Shown one piece after another: positions 55,386 to 64,000 of a DNA stretch of 64,000 nt. The DNA is taken from NCBI GenBank assembly GCA_020633775.1, contig JACKDA010000006.1:66343-130342 (forward strand), written 5' to 3'. Positions within the stretch are counted from its first letter, which is position 1; every line of letters starts with the position of its first letter. The position numbers and the translations under genes were made by a program. The notes under the pieces were generated by a model, which worked only from the letters and a program-made list of their open reading frames with translations, did no database searches and had not been told where the DNA came from. The stretch is from Gemmatimonadales bacterium. Its GTDB lineage: Bacteria > Gemmatimonadota > Gemmatimonadetes > Gemmatimonadales > GWC2-71-9.

Positions 55386-55415
55386 ACTATGCACAAGAAT
55401 TCGCCCAGCCGTCAA
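55386..55415 (-). promoter_or_regulatory. Probable promoter of the regulator-peptide-propeller operon
   Basis: On the minus strand: TTGACG at 55415-55410, an 18-base spacer, CATAGT at 55391-55386. The expected start point is near 55379, some 28 bases before the leader ATG at 55351, leaving room for its GGAG site. It lies downstream of the hairpin that would insulate it from groEL read-through. Confidence 0.55.
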
Positions 55416-55439
55416 GGGTTCCCCCGCACCCAACGCACA

Positions 55440-55463
55440 ACGGCCACCCCGAGGGGTGGCCGT
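55440..55463. terminator. Hairpin between groEL and the regulator operon
   Basis: Stem ACGGCCACCCC / GGGGTGGCCGT (11 bp) with a two-base GA gap, i.e. a CGAG-type tetraloop. Neither side has a long T run, but the position, downstream of groEL and upstream of the next promoter, is that of an insulating terminator. Confidence 0.5.
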
Positions 55464-55513
55464 CGCGTTTCCGCGGATCGCCGGGATGGCGTGCTGTCAT
55501 CCCGAGCGAGGCG

Positions 55514-55649
55514 AGGGATCCTTCGAACGCTGCGCGTTCTGCGCACGGGGACTCCGACCGGTCGGCAGGAGATCCCTCGAACGCTGCGCGTTCTGCTCCA
55601 GGGGACTCCGACCGGTCGGCAGGAGATCCCTCGAACGCTGCGCGTTCTC
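55514..55649. repeat. 54-bp tandem repeat, about two and a half copies, palindrome-containing
   Basis: Units of 54 bases at 55514-55567, 55568-55621 and a partial one at 55622-55649, each containing CGAACGCTGCGCGTTCT and, in the full copies, CCGACCGGTCGG. The first unit is preceded by GTCATCCCGAGCGAGGCGAG, a motif recalled as a widely dispersed intergenic repeat in several bacterial phyla. No gene is called here. Confidence 0.8.
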
Positions 55650-55654
55650 GGGAT

Positions 55655-55674
55655 ACTGATCGCCTTTCAGGCGA

Positions 55675-55679
<5 letters not shown>
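55655..55679 (-). terminator. Hairpin overlapping the groEL stop codon
   Basis: Perfect 11-bp arms ACTGATCGCCT and AGGCGATCAGT (55655-55665 and 55669-55679) with a three-base loop. The groEL TGA (55675-55677) lies inside the arm. It could act as a terminator or mRNA end-stabiliser. No T run follows. Confidence 0.45.
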
Positions 55680-57306
<1,627 letters not shown>

Positions 57307-57340
57307 CTGTCGCGTCTCCTGGAATTCCGGTGGGTGGGGA

Positions 57341-57646
57341 TCAGCCGAGCTTGGCGAGGACGTCCGAGGCCTTGATGATCATGACCTCGTCGCCATCGAT
57401 CGTGAACGGCGTCCCGCTGTACTTCCCGTAGAGCACCTTGTCGCCGACCTTGAGGTCGACCGGCACCCGCTCCCCCTTCTCGAACCGGCCCGGGCCGACC
57501 GCGATCACGCTGCCCTGGGTCGGCTTCTCCTTGGCGGTGTCGGGGATGTAGAGCCCCCCGCGCATCTCCTCGGACTCATCACTCGGCATGATCACGACGC
57601 GATCCTCGAGCGGGGTGATCTTCAGCTTGCTCTTGGTGGCAGCCAT
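57341..57646 (-). CDS. groS: 10 kDa chaperonin GroES
   Basis: 101 residues, the GroEL lid. Mobile-loop region SDESEEMRGGLYIPDTAKEK and the N-terminal KITPLEDRVVIMP are typical. GGAGG lies eight bases before the ATG at 57646. The frame is open much farther upstream, through the operator region, but the conserved N-terminus fixes the start here. Confidence 0.97.
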   Translation of the reverse strand: MAATKSKLKITPLEDRVVIMPSDESEEMRGGLYIPDTAKEKPTQGSVIAVGPGRFEKGERVPVDLKVGDKVLYGKYSGTPFTIDGDEVMIIKASDVLAKLG

Positions 57647-57697
57647 CGCCTGGCCTCCGACATGGTTGAACGATTGAACCCTCTTGGCGAACCGACT

Positions 57698-57724
57698 TTG
57701 GCACTCCAGTGCCGCGAGTGCCAG
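57698..57724. promoter_or_regulatory. CIRCE operator 1 (HrcA site) upstream of groES
   Basis: TTGGCACTC-N9-GAGTGCCAG: half-sites at 57698-57706 and 57716-57724. The core GCACTC-N9-GAGTGC equals the CIRCE consensus (TTAGCACTC-N9-GAGTGCTAA). It sits directly at the expected transcription start of groES, the usual place for HrcA to block transcription until heat stress. hrcA is not in this window. Confidence 0.88.
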
Positions 57725-57731
57725 CCCTGCA

Positions 57732-57760
57732 AACCTGCCGGCACGAAGCCCGCAAGTCAA
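57732..57760 (-). promoter_or_regulatory. Probable groES-groEL promoter
   Basis: On the minus strand, TTGACT at 57760-57755, a 17-base spacer and CAGGTT at 57737-57732. The predicted start (about 57725) abuts CIRCE operator 1. The -10 is poor, so this is a moderate call. Confidence 0.45.
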
Positions 57761-57774
57761 GACACCGCAGGGCT

Positions 57775-57801
57775 TTGGCAATCGGCATGCCGGAGTGCCA
57801 A
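57775..57801. promoter_or_regulatory. CIRCE-like operator 2 upstream of groES
   Basis: TTGGCAATC-N9-GAGTGCCAA at 57775-57783 and 57793-57801. One half-site matches the first CIRCE perfectly, the other has one mismatch. It lies upstream of the -35 box, 77 bases from operator 1, and may serve HrcA looping or control of the divergent gene at 57972. Confidence 0.65.
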
Positions 57802-57971
57802 GCCGAAAAGACAGCCCCGGCCATCCCCGCCCCAGGCGGTTCCGCCGGAATGGCCGAAGGGCGTCGGTCGCCGTGGCAGGCGGCACCGGTCCCGACCCGT
57901 GGAACCCGCCCTCCCCGCGCCGCGTTGGAATGGGGAGAGCGCGTCCCCGTCTCCCCTCCGCTGAGGAGCCC

Positions 57972-59030
57972 ATGTTCGCCAGCGCCAGCCTGTCCCTCCT
58001 CGCCAGTCTCGCCTCCGCCCAGTTCCCACCCGTCCCCCCCGCCCCGCCGGCCGTGGTCCCCACGGTGCGCGTGACGGTGGACTCGTCGGCCCGGACGGTG
58101 ACGATCAGCGCCGGCCCGTACGAGGTCCCGGGGATGCCGATGCCCGACCACCACGCCGATGACATGCCGATGATGATGATGGACGGCCATGCCGGCGTGG
58201 GCGAGCCGCTGCTCGACTTCACCTGGCCGCTCGACGGCTGGGTCCACGGGGCCGCGCTCACCCTGATTGATGCGGATGGGAAGGCGGTCCCGCGTCGGCT
58301 CGTCCACCACATCAACCTGGTGAACTTCGCGCGCCGCCAGCTCCTCTACACCGCGCCCGAGCGGTTGCTCGCGATGGGAAGGGAGACCGAGGACATCGCC
58401 CTCCCCTCGAGCATCGGGATCCCCGTCGCCTCCGGGATGCCGATGGGGCTGGTGCTGATGTGGCACAACATGTCGATGACCGACTACCACGGCGTGACCG
58501 TCTCGCTCACGCTGGACTGGCTGCCGACGAACTACGTCCCGCGACCGGCCAGCGTGCTGCCGCTCTACATGAACGTGATCAATCCGGTCGGACGGGCGGT
58601 CGATCTCGACCTGCCGGCGGGGCGGCAATCGTTCGCGGCCGACTTCGCGATGCCGCTCGACGGCCGCATCCTCGGCGTCGGGGGCCACCTGCACGACCAC
58701 GGCACGGGACTGCGCCTCGACGAGGTGCGCGGGGACGGTTCACGGAAGGAGATCCTCTCGCTCGAGACCGAGCGGGACAGTGCCGGGACGATGCTGCGCA
58801 TCGAGCGGAAGCTGCCCGGGGTCACCGGACGGGGGATCAAGCTGTCGAAGGGGCGGACCTACCGGATGACGGGGAGCTACGACAATCCGACCGGTCGGGT
58901 GCTGAAGGGGGGCGCGATGGTCCACCTCATCGGGCTGTTCCGGCCGGACGACATGGCGGACTGGCCGGCGATCGACCCGAACGACCCGTCGTGGCGCAAG
59001 GACATGGCGTTCCTGCGGCGCACCAACTGA
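57972..59030 (+). CDS. Secreted His/Met-rich protein, candidate copper-binding protein
   Basis: 352 residues. Signal peptide MFASASLSLLASLASAQ, a Pro-rich start, a His/Met cluster at about residues 55-75 (MPMPDHHADDMPMMMMDGH), then HHINLVNF near 111 and GGHLHDHGTGLRLDEV near 240, and MWHNMSMTDYHG. The paired His motifs recall copper type II monooxygenase (PHM-like) folds, but I cannot show homology. A GAGG ribosome site precedes ATG 57972. It diverges from groES. Confidence 0.6.
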   Translation: MFASASLSLLASLASAQFPPVPPAPPAVVPTVRVTVDSSARTVTISAGPYEVPGMPMPDHHADDMPMMMMDGHAGVGEPLLDFTWPLDGWVHGAALTLIDADGKAVPRRLVHHINLVNFARRQLLYTAPERLLAMGRETEDIALPSSIGIPVASGMPMGLVLMWHNMSMTDYHGVTVSLTLDWLPTNYVPRPASVLPLYMNVINPVGRAVDLDLPAGRQSFAADFAMPLDGRILGVGGHLHDHGTGLRLDEVRGDGSRKEILSLETERDSAGTMLRIERKLPGVTGRGIKLSKGRTYRMTGSYDNPTGRVLKGGAMVHLIGLFRPDDMADWPAIDPNDPSWRKDMAFLRRTN

Positions 59031-59051
59031 CCCACCCGGCGCGCGGCCGGG

Positions 59052-60008
59052 CTATTCCACCACCCGACGCACGCCGACCCAGCGCCGCAGCCAGTACCGG
59101 CCATTCGGATCGTCCTCGGCGAGCCGCGAGAGGCGGACGCCGCTCGAGGCGCTGTGGATGAAGCGCCCCTCGCCGACGAACAAGCCGACGTGGGTCACGT
59201 CCCCGCCCTCGTCGGCGAAGGTGAGGATGTCGCCGGGCAGCAGCGCATCGAAGTCCTTGACGATGGCGATCCCGGCGCCGGACTGCCCGCGCGCGGTCCG
59301 CGGGATGCGCACGCCGTGACGGCCGTAGGCGTAGTAGATCAGCCCCGAGCAATCGAAGCCGCCGCTGCCGTCGCCCGTGCCGCCCCACACATAGGGCTGG
59401 CCCATCTCCTCGAGGGCGGTCCCGACGACCTGGTCGAGCAGGTCCGCCTTCGCGGCGGGGATGCCGACGGCGCGGAGGCGTTCACCGGTCCGCCGCGGCA
59501 CGTAGAGTCCCGCTCCCTCGGCCGCGCCGGACACCCGCCGGGGACCGCGACGCCATCCCAGCGTGACCGCGAGCTCGATCCCGTCGCGACCATCGATCGT
59601 GAAGTTGCGGTAGCGCCCCTCGAGGGTGCTCCGCACGCTGCCGATGCGGAACAGCGGCTGCCGGATCCCGACCGAGCTGCCGTACCAGACCGCATCCTGA
59701 TCCTTGAACCCGATCCCCGCGACGCCGCCGATGAACACCGCCGGGAGGCGGTCGCCACCGTCGAACAGCGTGAAATCGAGCCCGACTCCGAACAGGTCGC
59801 CTGCCCCCGGTCGACTCCCCGGCAGCACCGAGCCCGAGAGGTCGACGCCGATGGGTCCGAGCAGCGCGCGCTGCACCGTGAGGCGCCAGGTCGATTCATC
59901 GGGCTCGCCGGCGAGCAGGTAGCCGGCGGAGAGCATCACGCCGTCCTGGGCGGCCGCCCGGGCGAGGGGGAGGCACAGGAGCAGGGCCGCGGCACCGAGC
60001 GAGCGCAT
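59052..60008 (-). CDS. Secreted NlpC/P60 peptidase fused to an N-terminal beta-rich domain
   Basis: 318 residues. Signal peptide (MRSLGAAALLLCLPLARAAA), about 160 residues of beta-strand pairs resembling an outer-membrane barrel (SAGYLLAGEPDESTWRLTVQ, RSTLEGRYRNFTIDGRDGIE), then NlpC/P60: catalytic Cys (about 219) in GGFDCSGLIYYAYG, His (about 271) in DVTHVGLFVGEG and FIHSASSGVRLS. It should cleave peptidoglycan peptides near the cell wall. Its ATG overlaps the previous stop by one base. Confidence 0.75.
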   Translation of the reverse strand: MRSLGAAALLLCLPLARAAAQDGVMLSAGYLLAGEPDESTWRLTVQRALLGPIGVDLSGSVLPGSRPGAGDLFGVGLDFTLFDGGDRLPAVFIGGVAGIGFKDQDAVWYGSSVGIRQPLFRIGSVRSTLEGRYRNFTIDGRDGIELAVTLGWRRGPRRVSGAAEGAGLYVPRRTGERLRAVGIPAAKADLLDQVVGTALEEMGQPYVWGGTGDGSGGFDCSGLIYYAYGRHGVRIPRTARGQSGAGIAIVKDFDALLPGDILTFADEGGDVTHVGLFVGEGRFIHSASSGVRLSRLAEDDPNGRYWLRRWVGVRRVVE

Positions 60009-60331
60009 CAGCGGGACTCCGTGGAGGCCGGGTCGTCGGCGGGTTCGGGGGGAGGCGTCGTCACGTCATCGGTGGGGACGCCTTCCGCGGTCACGTGCAG
60101 CACGTCGCGCAACTCACGGGAGCGGGCGAGGAGCCGCATCCAGCCCCAGAATCCTGCGATCGCGCCGGCCATCCCCCCGGCGGCGGTGAGGACCAGCGCC
60201 GTGCGCACCGAAACGCGCGGGGCGACCATCGAGAGGACGGTCGCCCCGAGGGTGGCAGCGGCGAGGACCACGAGCGGGGTCAGCACCCAGCCGGCGAGTC
60301 GGAGGATCAGCCGCGCAAGGCGCGCGACCAT
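60008..60331 (-). CDS. Small two-helix membrane protein
   Basis: 107 residues with two hydrophobic helices (VLTPLVVLAAATLGATVL and LVLTAAGGMAGAIAGFWGW) and a Pro/Asp-rich soluble tail. Function unknown. It is encoded between a multipass membrane protein and the NlpC/P60 protein on the same strand, nine bases after the former. Confidence 0.55.
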   Translation of the reverse strand: MVARLARLILRLAGWVLTPLVVLAAATLGATVLSMVAPRVSVRTALVLTAAGGMAGAIAGFWGWMRLLARSRELRDVLHVTAEGVPTDDVTTPPPEPADDPASTESR

Positions 60332-60340
60332 CGGCCGGAC

Positions 60341-60970
60341 TCAGTTCCTGGCGCCGCCGAGCCCACTCACGACGGTGCCGAGGGCGAGCGCCGGCATGAC
60401 GGCGACGGCGAAGGTCGGGACGTTCCAGCCGGCCCCCGGGAAGTGCAGCACGGCAGCCGCGGCGCCGAGGATGACGGTCAGCACCGCCACCAGGCCGATC
60501 GCGCCGCCAAGCGAGGGCTCACCGCGACGGGCGGCCTGGTTCGAGAGGATGTAGGCCCCGAGCCACGAGAGGTAGCTGCCCACCATCCACCACACCGGGT
60601 GATACCACCAATTGGAGTGCCCACCGACCTCGTACCACCGGTTGGTCCAGGTGCCGAGCGGCTGCAGCAGGACCACGTCGAGCACGAGGAAGGCCAGCGC
60701 CGCCCCGAGCCCGATCCCGGCCGCGCCCGCGATCCCCTCGATGGAGCGGGCCCGGGTCCAGATGCCGGGCAGGAAGATCGTCGCCACCGCACCGATCGCG
60801 ACGATGACCCCGGTCACGGCGGCGTCGGCGGTTCCCTCGAGGAACCGGTTCGTCAGCGAGACGAGGAGCACGGCCACCGTCTGGATGACCCCCAGCTGGA
60901 TGGAATACCGCACGATCCGGGGCACATCGGTGAGGTCGTGGGCGCTGTCGGTGTGGACCGCGGTGGTCAT
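60341..60970 (-). CDS. Multipass membrane protein, unknown function
   Basis: 209 residues and about six hydrophobic segments (VTGVIVAIGAVATIFLPGIW, GIGLGAALAFLVLDVVLLQP and later YLSWLGAYILSNQAA). A Trp/Tyr-rich loop (NRWYEVGGHSNWWYHPVWWM) sits in the middle. ATG 60970 has GGAGAG a few bases upstream. No family recognised. Confidence 0.6.
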   Translation of the reverse strand: MTTAVHTDSAHDLTDVPRIVRYSIQLGVIQTVAVLLVSLTNRFLEGTADAAVTGVIVAIGAVATIFLPGIWTRARSIEGIAGAAGIGLGAALAFLVLDVVLLQPLGTWTNRWYEVGGHSNWWYHPVWWMVGSYLSWLGAYILSNQAARRGEPSLGGAIGLVAVLTVILGAAAAVLHFPGAGWNVPTFAVAVMPALALGTVVSGLGGARN

Positions 60971-61005
60971 CGATCTTCTCTCCGTGAGGGTGCTGGACCG
61001 GGGCA

Positions 61006-61035
61006 AAAGTAGCCGCGGCAGCGGGGGGCGGCCAA
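61006..61035 (-). promoter_or_regulatory. Probable promoter of the membrane-protein/NlpC unit
   Basis: On the minus strand: TTGGCC at 61035-61030, an 18-base spacer, TACTTT at 61011-61006, about 35 bases upstream of the ATG at 60970 and after the UbiA stop. Confidence 0.4.
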
Positions 61036-61048
61036 GGGGAGCGCGGCC

Positions 61049-61978
61049 TCAGAGGGTCCAGGCGAGCAGGACCCCGGCGTCGGTGAGGGCCCACGCGACC
61101 AGCGCGTGATACATCCCGCGCTGGTGCATCGCGCTGCTCCAGCTCTCGCAGTGCCGCCACCAGGGGACCAGGACGGCGAGCCACCCCACCAGCGGCAGCG
61201 CGAGGAGCGCCAGGCGGAGCCCGGCCGCGTCCGGCCAGCCGCCCACCCACGCCGCGGCGGCGAGCATCACGAACGCGACCAGCGTGAGGATGATCGCCAT
61301 GGCGAGGGAGCGATCCGGTCCCAGCCGAAGGACGAGGGTGCGATCCCCGCGGGCGCGGTCCTCGTCCATCTGGTAGAGCTGGGTGAGCGGGTACAGCGCG
61401 GCGAACAACGGACAGAAGGCCCACAGGATCAGGCCATGCTCCAGGTCGAGCGGCCGCCCGGTGAGGGCCCACCCGGCCCAGGGGGTGAAGGTCCCGAAGC
61501 CCAGCATGTTGATCACCCAATCCACCCCGCCGATCCGCTTGAATCGCAGGGGCGGCACCGAGTAGGCGATCGAGAGCACGAGGGCCGCGATGTACAGCAG
61601 GCGGAAGGTGCTCGGCAGCGGCCACGCGAGGGCCAGCCCGAGCAGCATCAGCGCCATCGCGAACCCGGCCAGCCCGCGGGGGACCGGCGGCGGGCTGCGC
61701 AGGTAGGCGACATCGCCCTCGTCGCGGTCGAAGGCGGAGTTGATCGCGAGGGTGCCGCCATTGAGGGCGATGACCCAGAGGGCCAGCCCCAGCCAGGCCC
61801 GACCATCCGGCCACGCGAGCCCCGTGGCCAGCAGCCAGCCGATGAGGGTGTGCCCGGCGAGGATCGGCCATTCCATCGGCCGGAGGTGCAGCAGGTAGGG
61901 CAGCGCCGGCCCCAGGAGCCGGGCGCCCAGGCGGCGTGCCGGCGTCGCCCGCAGCGGATCGGCGGTGGTGGTGGTCAC
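61049..61978 (-). CDS. UbiA-family prenyltransferase
   Basis: 309 residues, about eight to nine helices. The two Asp-rich prenyl-diphosphate sites are present: NSAFDRDEGD (first) and YQMDEDRARGDRT (second). It could prenylate a quinone or heme precursor; the acceptor cannot be told from sequence. The GTG start overlaps the coaX stop as GTGA. Confidence 0.87.
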   Translation of the reverse strand: MTTTTADPLRATPARRLGARLLGPALPYLLHLRPMEWPILAGHTLIGWLLATGLAWPDGRAWLGLALWVIALNGGTLAINSAFDRDEGDVAYLRSPPPVPRGLAGFAMALMLLGLALAWPLPSTFRLLYIAALVLSIAYSVPPLRFKRIGGVDWVINMLGFGTFTPWAGWALTGRPLDLEHGLILWAFCPLFAALYPLTQLYQMDEDRARGDRTLVLRLGPDRSLAMAIILTLVAFVMLAAAAWVGGWPDAAGLRLALLALPLVGWLAVLVPWWRHCESWSSAMHQRGMYHALVAWALTDAGVLLAWTL

Positions 61979-62754
61979 CCCGGGAGGCCGAGGGCGTCGG
62001 CCGCGACGCGGAGGCCGTGCAGGGTGAGGTCGGGATCGACGGCATCGAGCGTGCGCGAGATCGGCGCCAGCAGCGCGGCGAGCCCGCCCGTCCCGACGAC
62101 GACCGGTGCGGTCGGCGTGGGCCATTCGGCGCGGATGCGATCGACCATGCCGTCGATCGCATCGACCGTCCCGTAGAGCACGCCCGCGCGGATGTGCTCG
62201 GTGGTCGTGCGGCCGATGGCGCGCGTCGGCAGGACGAGCTCGGTGGCGGTGAGCTTCGCGGCGCGGCGGATCAACTGCTCCGCGGAGGTGCGCAAGCCGG
62301 GCATGATCGCCCCGCCGATGAAGCGACGGTCGGCCGTGACGCAATCGAAGGTGGTCGCGGTGCCGAGGTCGACGACGATGGCATCGCGCCCCCGCTGGTC
62401 GAGGACGCCGAGGGCATTGGCGATCCGGTCCGCGCCGACGGCCCACGGTTCGTCGACATCGAGGACGAGCGGCAGCGGCGCGTCGGGGCTCACCACGCCG
62501 ACGTGCGGGGTGATCCCCAGCCGGACCGCGGCGAGCATCGCGGCGGTCACCCCCGGTGCCACCGAGGCGATGCAGGCGGCGTGGATCTCCTCGGGACTGT
62601 GCCCCGCGCGGACGATGAAGGCCTCGAGCTGGAGTGCCCACTCGTCGGGGGTGCGTTCCGACACCGTCGTGAGCCGCCAGTGCCCGCGCAGCGACGCGCC
62701 CTCGGCGAGGCCGACCGTCACCTCGGAGTTGCCGATATCGATCACGATTCGCAT
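61975..62754 (-). CDS. coaX: Type III pantothenate kinase
   Basis: 259 residues. The first CoA-synthesis step (pantothenate to 4'-phosphopantothenate). ASKHA motifs: VIDIGNSEVTVGLAEG (phosphate 1), ADRIANALG, IVVDLGTATTFDCV (phosphate 2) and VVVGTGGLAALLA (adenosine). It follows birA by 18 bases, the frequent birA-coaX pair. Confidence 0.95.
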   Translation of the reverse strand: MRIVIDIGNSEVTVGLAEGASLRGHWRLTTVSERTPDEWALQLEAFIVRAGHSPEEIHAACIASVAPGVTAAMLAAVRLGITPHVGVVSPDAPLPLVLDVDEPWAVGADRIANALGVLDQRGRDAIVVDLGTATTFDCVTADRRFIGGAIMPGLRTSAEQLIRRAAKLTATELVLPTRAIGRTTTEHIRAGVLYGTVDAIDGMVDRIRAEWPTPTAPVVVGTGGLAALLAPISRTLDAVDPDLTLHGLRVAADALGLPG

Positions 62755-62772
62755 GGCATCAATCTCCGCCGA

Positions 62773-63480
62773 TCAGCCACTCGCCGCCACCTCCCCGGTT
62801 CGCACCTCGACGATGCGGCCATCCCGGCGCCGCACCCGGAGCGACCCGGCCGGGGTGATCCCCTCGGCGACGCCCGGTATCGGTGCCTCGAGCGGTTGCC
62901 CCTGCAGGGCGTCCCGGACGGACCACGCGAGCAATTCCGCGGCGTCGAGTGGATCGACCCGGTCGAGTGCGGCGCGAAGTTTCGTGGCCACCGGCTCGAC
63001 CAGGTCCTCCGGCGCGGGGACGGCGGTGATCGCTCCGAGCGCCGTGGCCTGCTCCTGCAGTGCCGCCGGGATCGGGTTGGTCAGGTTGACGCCGATGCCG
63101 GCCACGAGCCAGCTGCACCGGTTGCCGTGCCACCGGGTCTCGACCAGCACCCCAGCGACCTTCCGGCCGCCGACGAGGAGATCGTTCGGCCACTTGAGGC
63201 GCAAGTTTGCCAGGCCGGGGATCGCCTCCTCGAGCGCCGTCGCGAGGGCGAGGCCGAGGCGGGGCGACAGCGGATCGAGTGCACCCTCGCCCGGATCGCG
63301 GCGGATCACGGAGAGCCAGAGCCCGCCCTCCTCGGCGACCCAGCCACGGCCCAATCGACCTCGCCCGACACGTTGCCGGTCGGCCACCACCACGGTGCCG
63401 TCCTCGGCCCCGCCCTCCGCGAGCCGGTGCGCCTCGTCCATCGTGGAGTCGACCTCGCCCAGCCGGTGGATCCGCGCCAT
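62773..63480 (-). CDS. birA: Biotin--[acetyl-CoA-carboxylase] ligase
   Basis: 235 residues. It attaches biotin to the carboxylase carrier protein. Seen: RVGRGRLGRGWVAEEGGLWL (biotin loop GRGRxxR type) and LKWPNDLLVGGRKVAGVLVE. There is no N-terminal helix-turn-helix, so it lacks the repressor function of E. coli BirA. The C-terminal SH3-like domain is short. Confidence 0.94.
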   Translation of the reverse strand: MARIHRLGEVDSTMDEAHRLAEGGAEDGTVVVADRQRVGRGRLGRGWVAEEGGLWLSVIRRDPGEGALDPLSPRLGLALATALEEAIPGLANLRLKWPNDLLVGGRKVAGVLVETRWHGNRCSWLVAGIGVNLTNPIPAALQEQATALGAITAVPAPEDLVEPVATKLRAALDRVDPLDAAELLAWSVRDALQGQPLEAPIPGVAEGITPAGSLRVRRRDGRIVEVRTGEVAASG

Positions 63481-63481
63481 G

Positions 63482-64000
63482 TCAGATCACCCGCGCCGCG
63501 ATGAGAAGGCCGAGGATGCCCCCGAAGATGATGCGATACCACGCGAAGACGACGAACGAGTGCCGCTCGACGAATCGCAGGAAGCCGCGGATCACGAGCA
63601 GCGCGGAGAGGAACGCGACGACCGTGCCGACCAGGAAGAAGCCGAGGTCATCGGCGCTGAGCAGGCTCCGGCTCTTCACCAGGTCGAAGCCCGCGGCCCC
63701 GACGATGGTCGGAACCGCCAGCAGGAACGAGAACTCGGTGGCCGCCGGCCGGGAGAGTCCGACGGCGTAGCCACCGAGGATCGTCGCGGCGGCGCGCGAG
63801 GTGCCCGGGATCATCGAAAGGACCTGGGCCGCACCGACGAGGAGCGCCTGACCCGGCCGCATCGCCTCGACAGTGTCGGCGGTCGTCCGCGGGGCGCGCC
63901 ACTCGATCAGCAGCATGATCAGCCCCCCGACGACCAACGCGATCGCGACGACGGAGGGTGCGAACAGCACCGCCTTGATCCAGTCGTGCAGCAGCAGGCC
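63482..64000 (-). CDS. uppP: Undecaprenyl-diphosphatase UppP/BacA, 3' part
   Basis: At least 172 codons; the N-terminus lies beyond the right edge. Typical motif SMIPGTSRAAATILGGYAVGLSR with TEFSFLLAVPT after it, followed by helices to the stop. It recycles the undecaprenyl carrier and affects bacitracin resistance. The frame is open through to 64000 (LLHDWIKAVLFAP), so an internal ATG at 63970 is not the start. It lies one base from birA's start. Confidence 0.93.
   Translation of the reverse strand, partial: GLLLHDWIKAVLFAPSVVAIALVVGGLIMLLIEWRAPRTTADTVEAMRPGQALLVGAAQVLSMIPGTSRAAATILGGYAVGLSRPAATEFSFLLAVPTIVGAAGFDLVKSRSLLSADDLGFFLVGTVVAFLSALLVIRGFLRFVERHSFVVFAWYRIIFGGILGLLIAARVI

Noticed and set aside
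55280..55660. CRISPR array
   Set aside because: Units are directly adjacent without unique spacers, and no cas gene is present.
55500..55660. Protein-coding genes with repeated Arg/Ser/Pro strings
   Set aside because: The strings arise from tandem DNA repeats in several frames, a known source of spurious proteins.

Overview
The window is chromosomal DNA of a very GC-rich, diderm (LPS-making), non-proteobacterial bacterium. The gene content fits phylum Gemmatimonadota best: tRNA-dependent Asn/Gln synthesis by GatCAB, secreted six-bladed-propeller proteins opening on a GPGEF-type strand, a large Ser/Thr kinase with a TolB-like and TPR tail, a YpdA-type bacillithiol enzyme, lipoprotein/LPS export factors, and GTG starts overlapping the upstream stop as GTGA. 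This assignment is inferred from gene content only. Genes are packed tightly and most neighbours overlap by 1-14 bases.

Layout. 0.04-2.9 kb: acetoacetyl-CoA synthetase and a TonB-like protein. 3.2-8.0 kb: YpdA, a lipoprotein, a MATE exporter, a TM2 protein, tRNA-Arg(UCU), MscL, a LolA-like secreted protein and tRNA-Pro(UGG). 8.0-14.7 kb: an envelope and nucleotide block (RdgB, RNase PH, heptose-phosphate adenylyltransferase, LptE, a LolB-like lipoprotein, a HEAT-cyclophilin fusion, a hotdog thioesterase and divergent LpxH). 14.7-31.0 kb: one long leftward run, murA-pgeF, then rimP-nusA-ylxQ-infB-rbfA-truB-ribF-secD-secF-tatD, then ridA, ClC and murI. 31.1-34.9 kb: a coiled-coil membrane protein, a zinc-dependent phospholipase-C-like protein and a Ser/Thr kinase. 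35.0-44.6 kb: a leftward operon of lipoprotein, serS, histidine kinase, pcrA, gatC, gatA, gatB and a cysteine-desulfurase-like enzyme. 44.7-48.9 kb: a sugar-nucleotide operon (roadblock, manC, GlmU-like, MBL) facing PPK2. 49.0-51.4 kb: an SDR, a small secreted protein and an EAL-HDOD protein.

51.4-55.4 kb is the accessory part. Five leftward genes have their own promoter: a LuxR-type response regulator, two paralogous small secreted Cys/His-rich peptides and two secreted propeller proteins. Just inside the transcript sits a leader ORF running through six copies of an 8-bp repeat, so slippage there would change how the regulator is translated. I regard this as the most likely undescribed system here. 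55.7-57.8 kb is groES-groEL with two CIRCE-type HrcA operators. 58.0-64.0 kb holds a His/Met-rich secreted protein, a barrel-NlpC/P60 fusion, small membrane proteins, a UbiA prenyltransferase, coaX, birA and a truncated uppP.

Two essential genes, infB and murA, are each broken by a net extra base. Both cases are best read as sequence errors. truB almost certainly starts at CTG.
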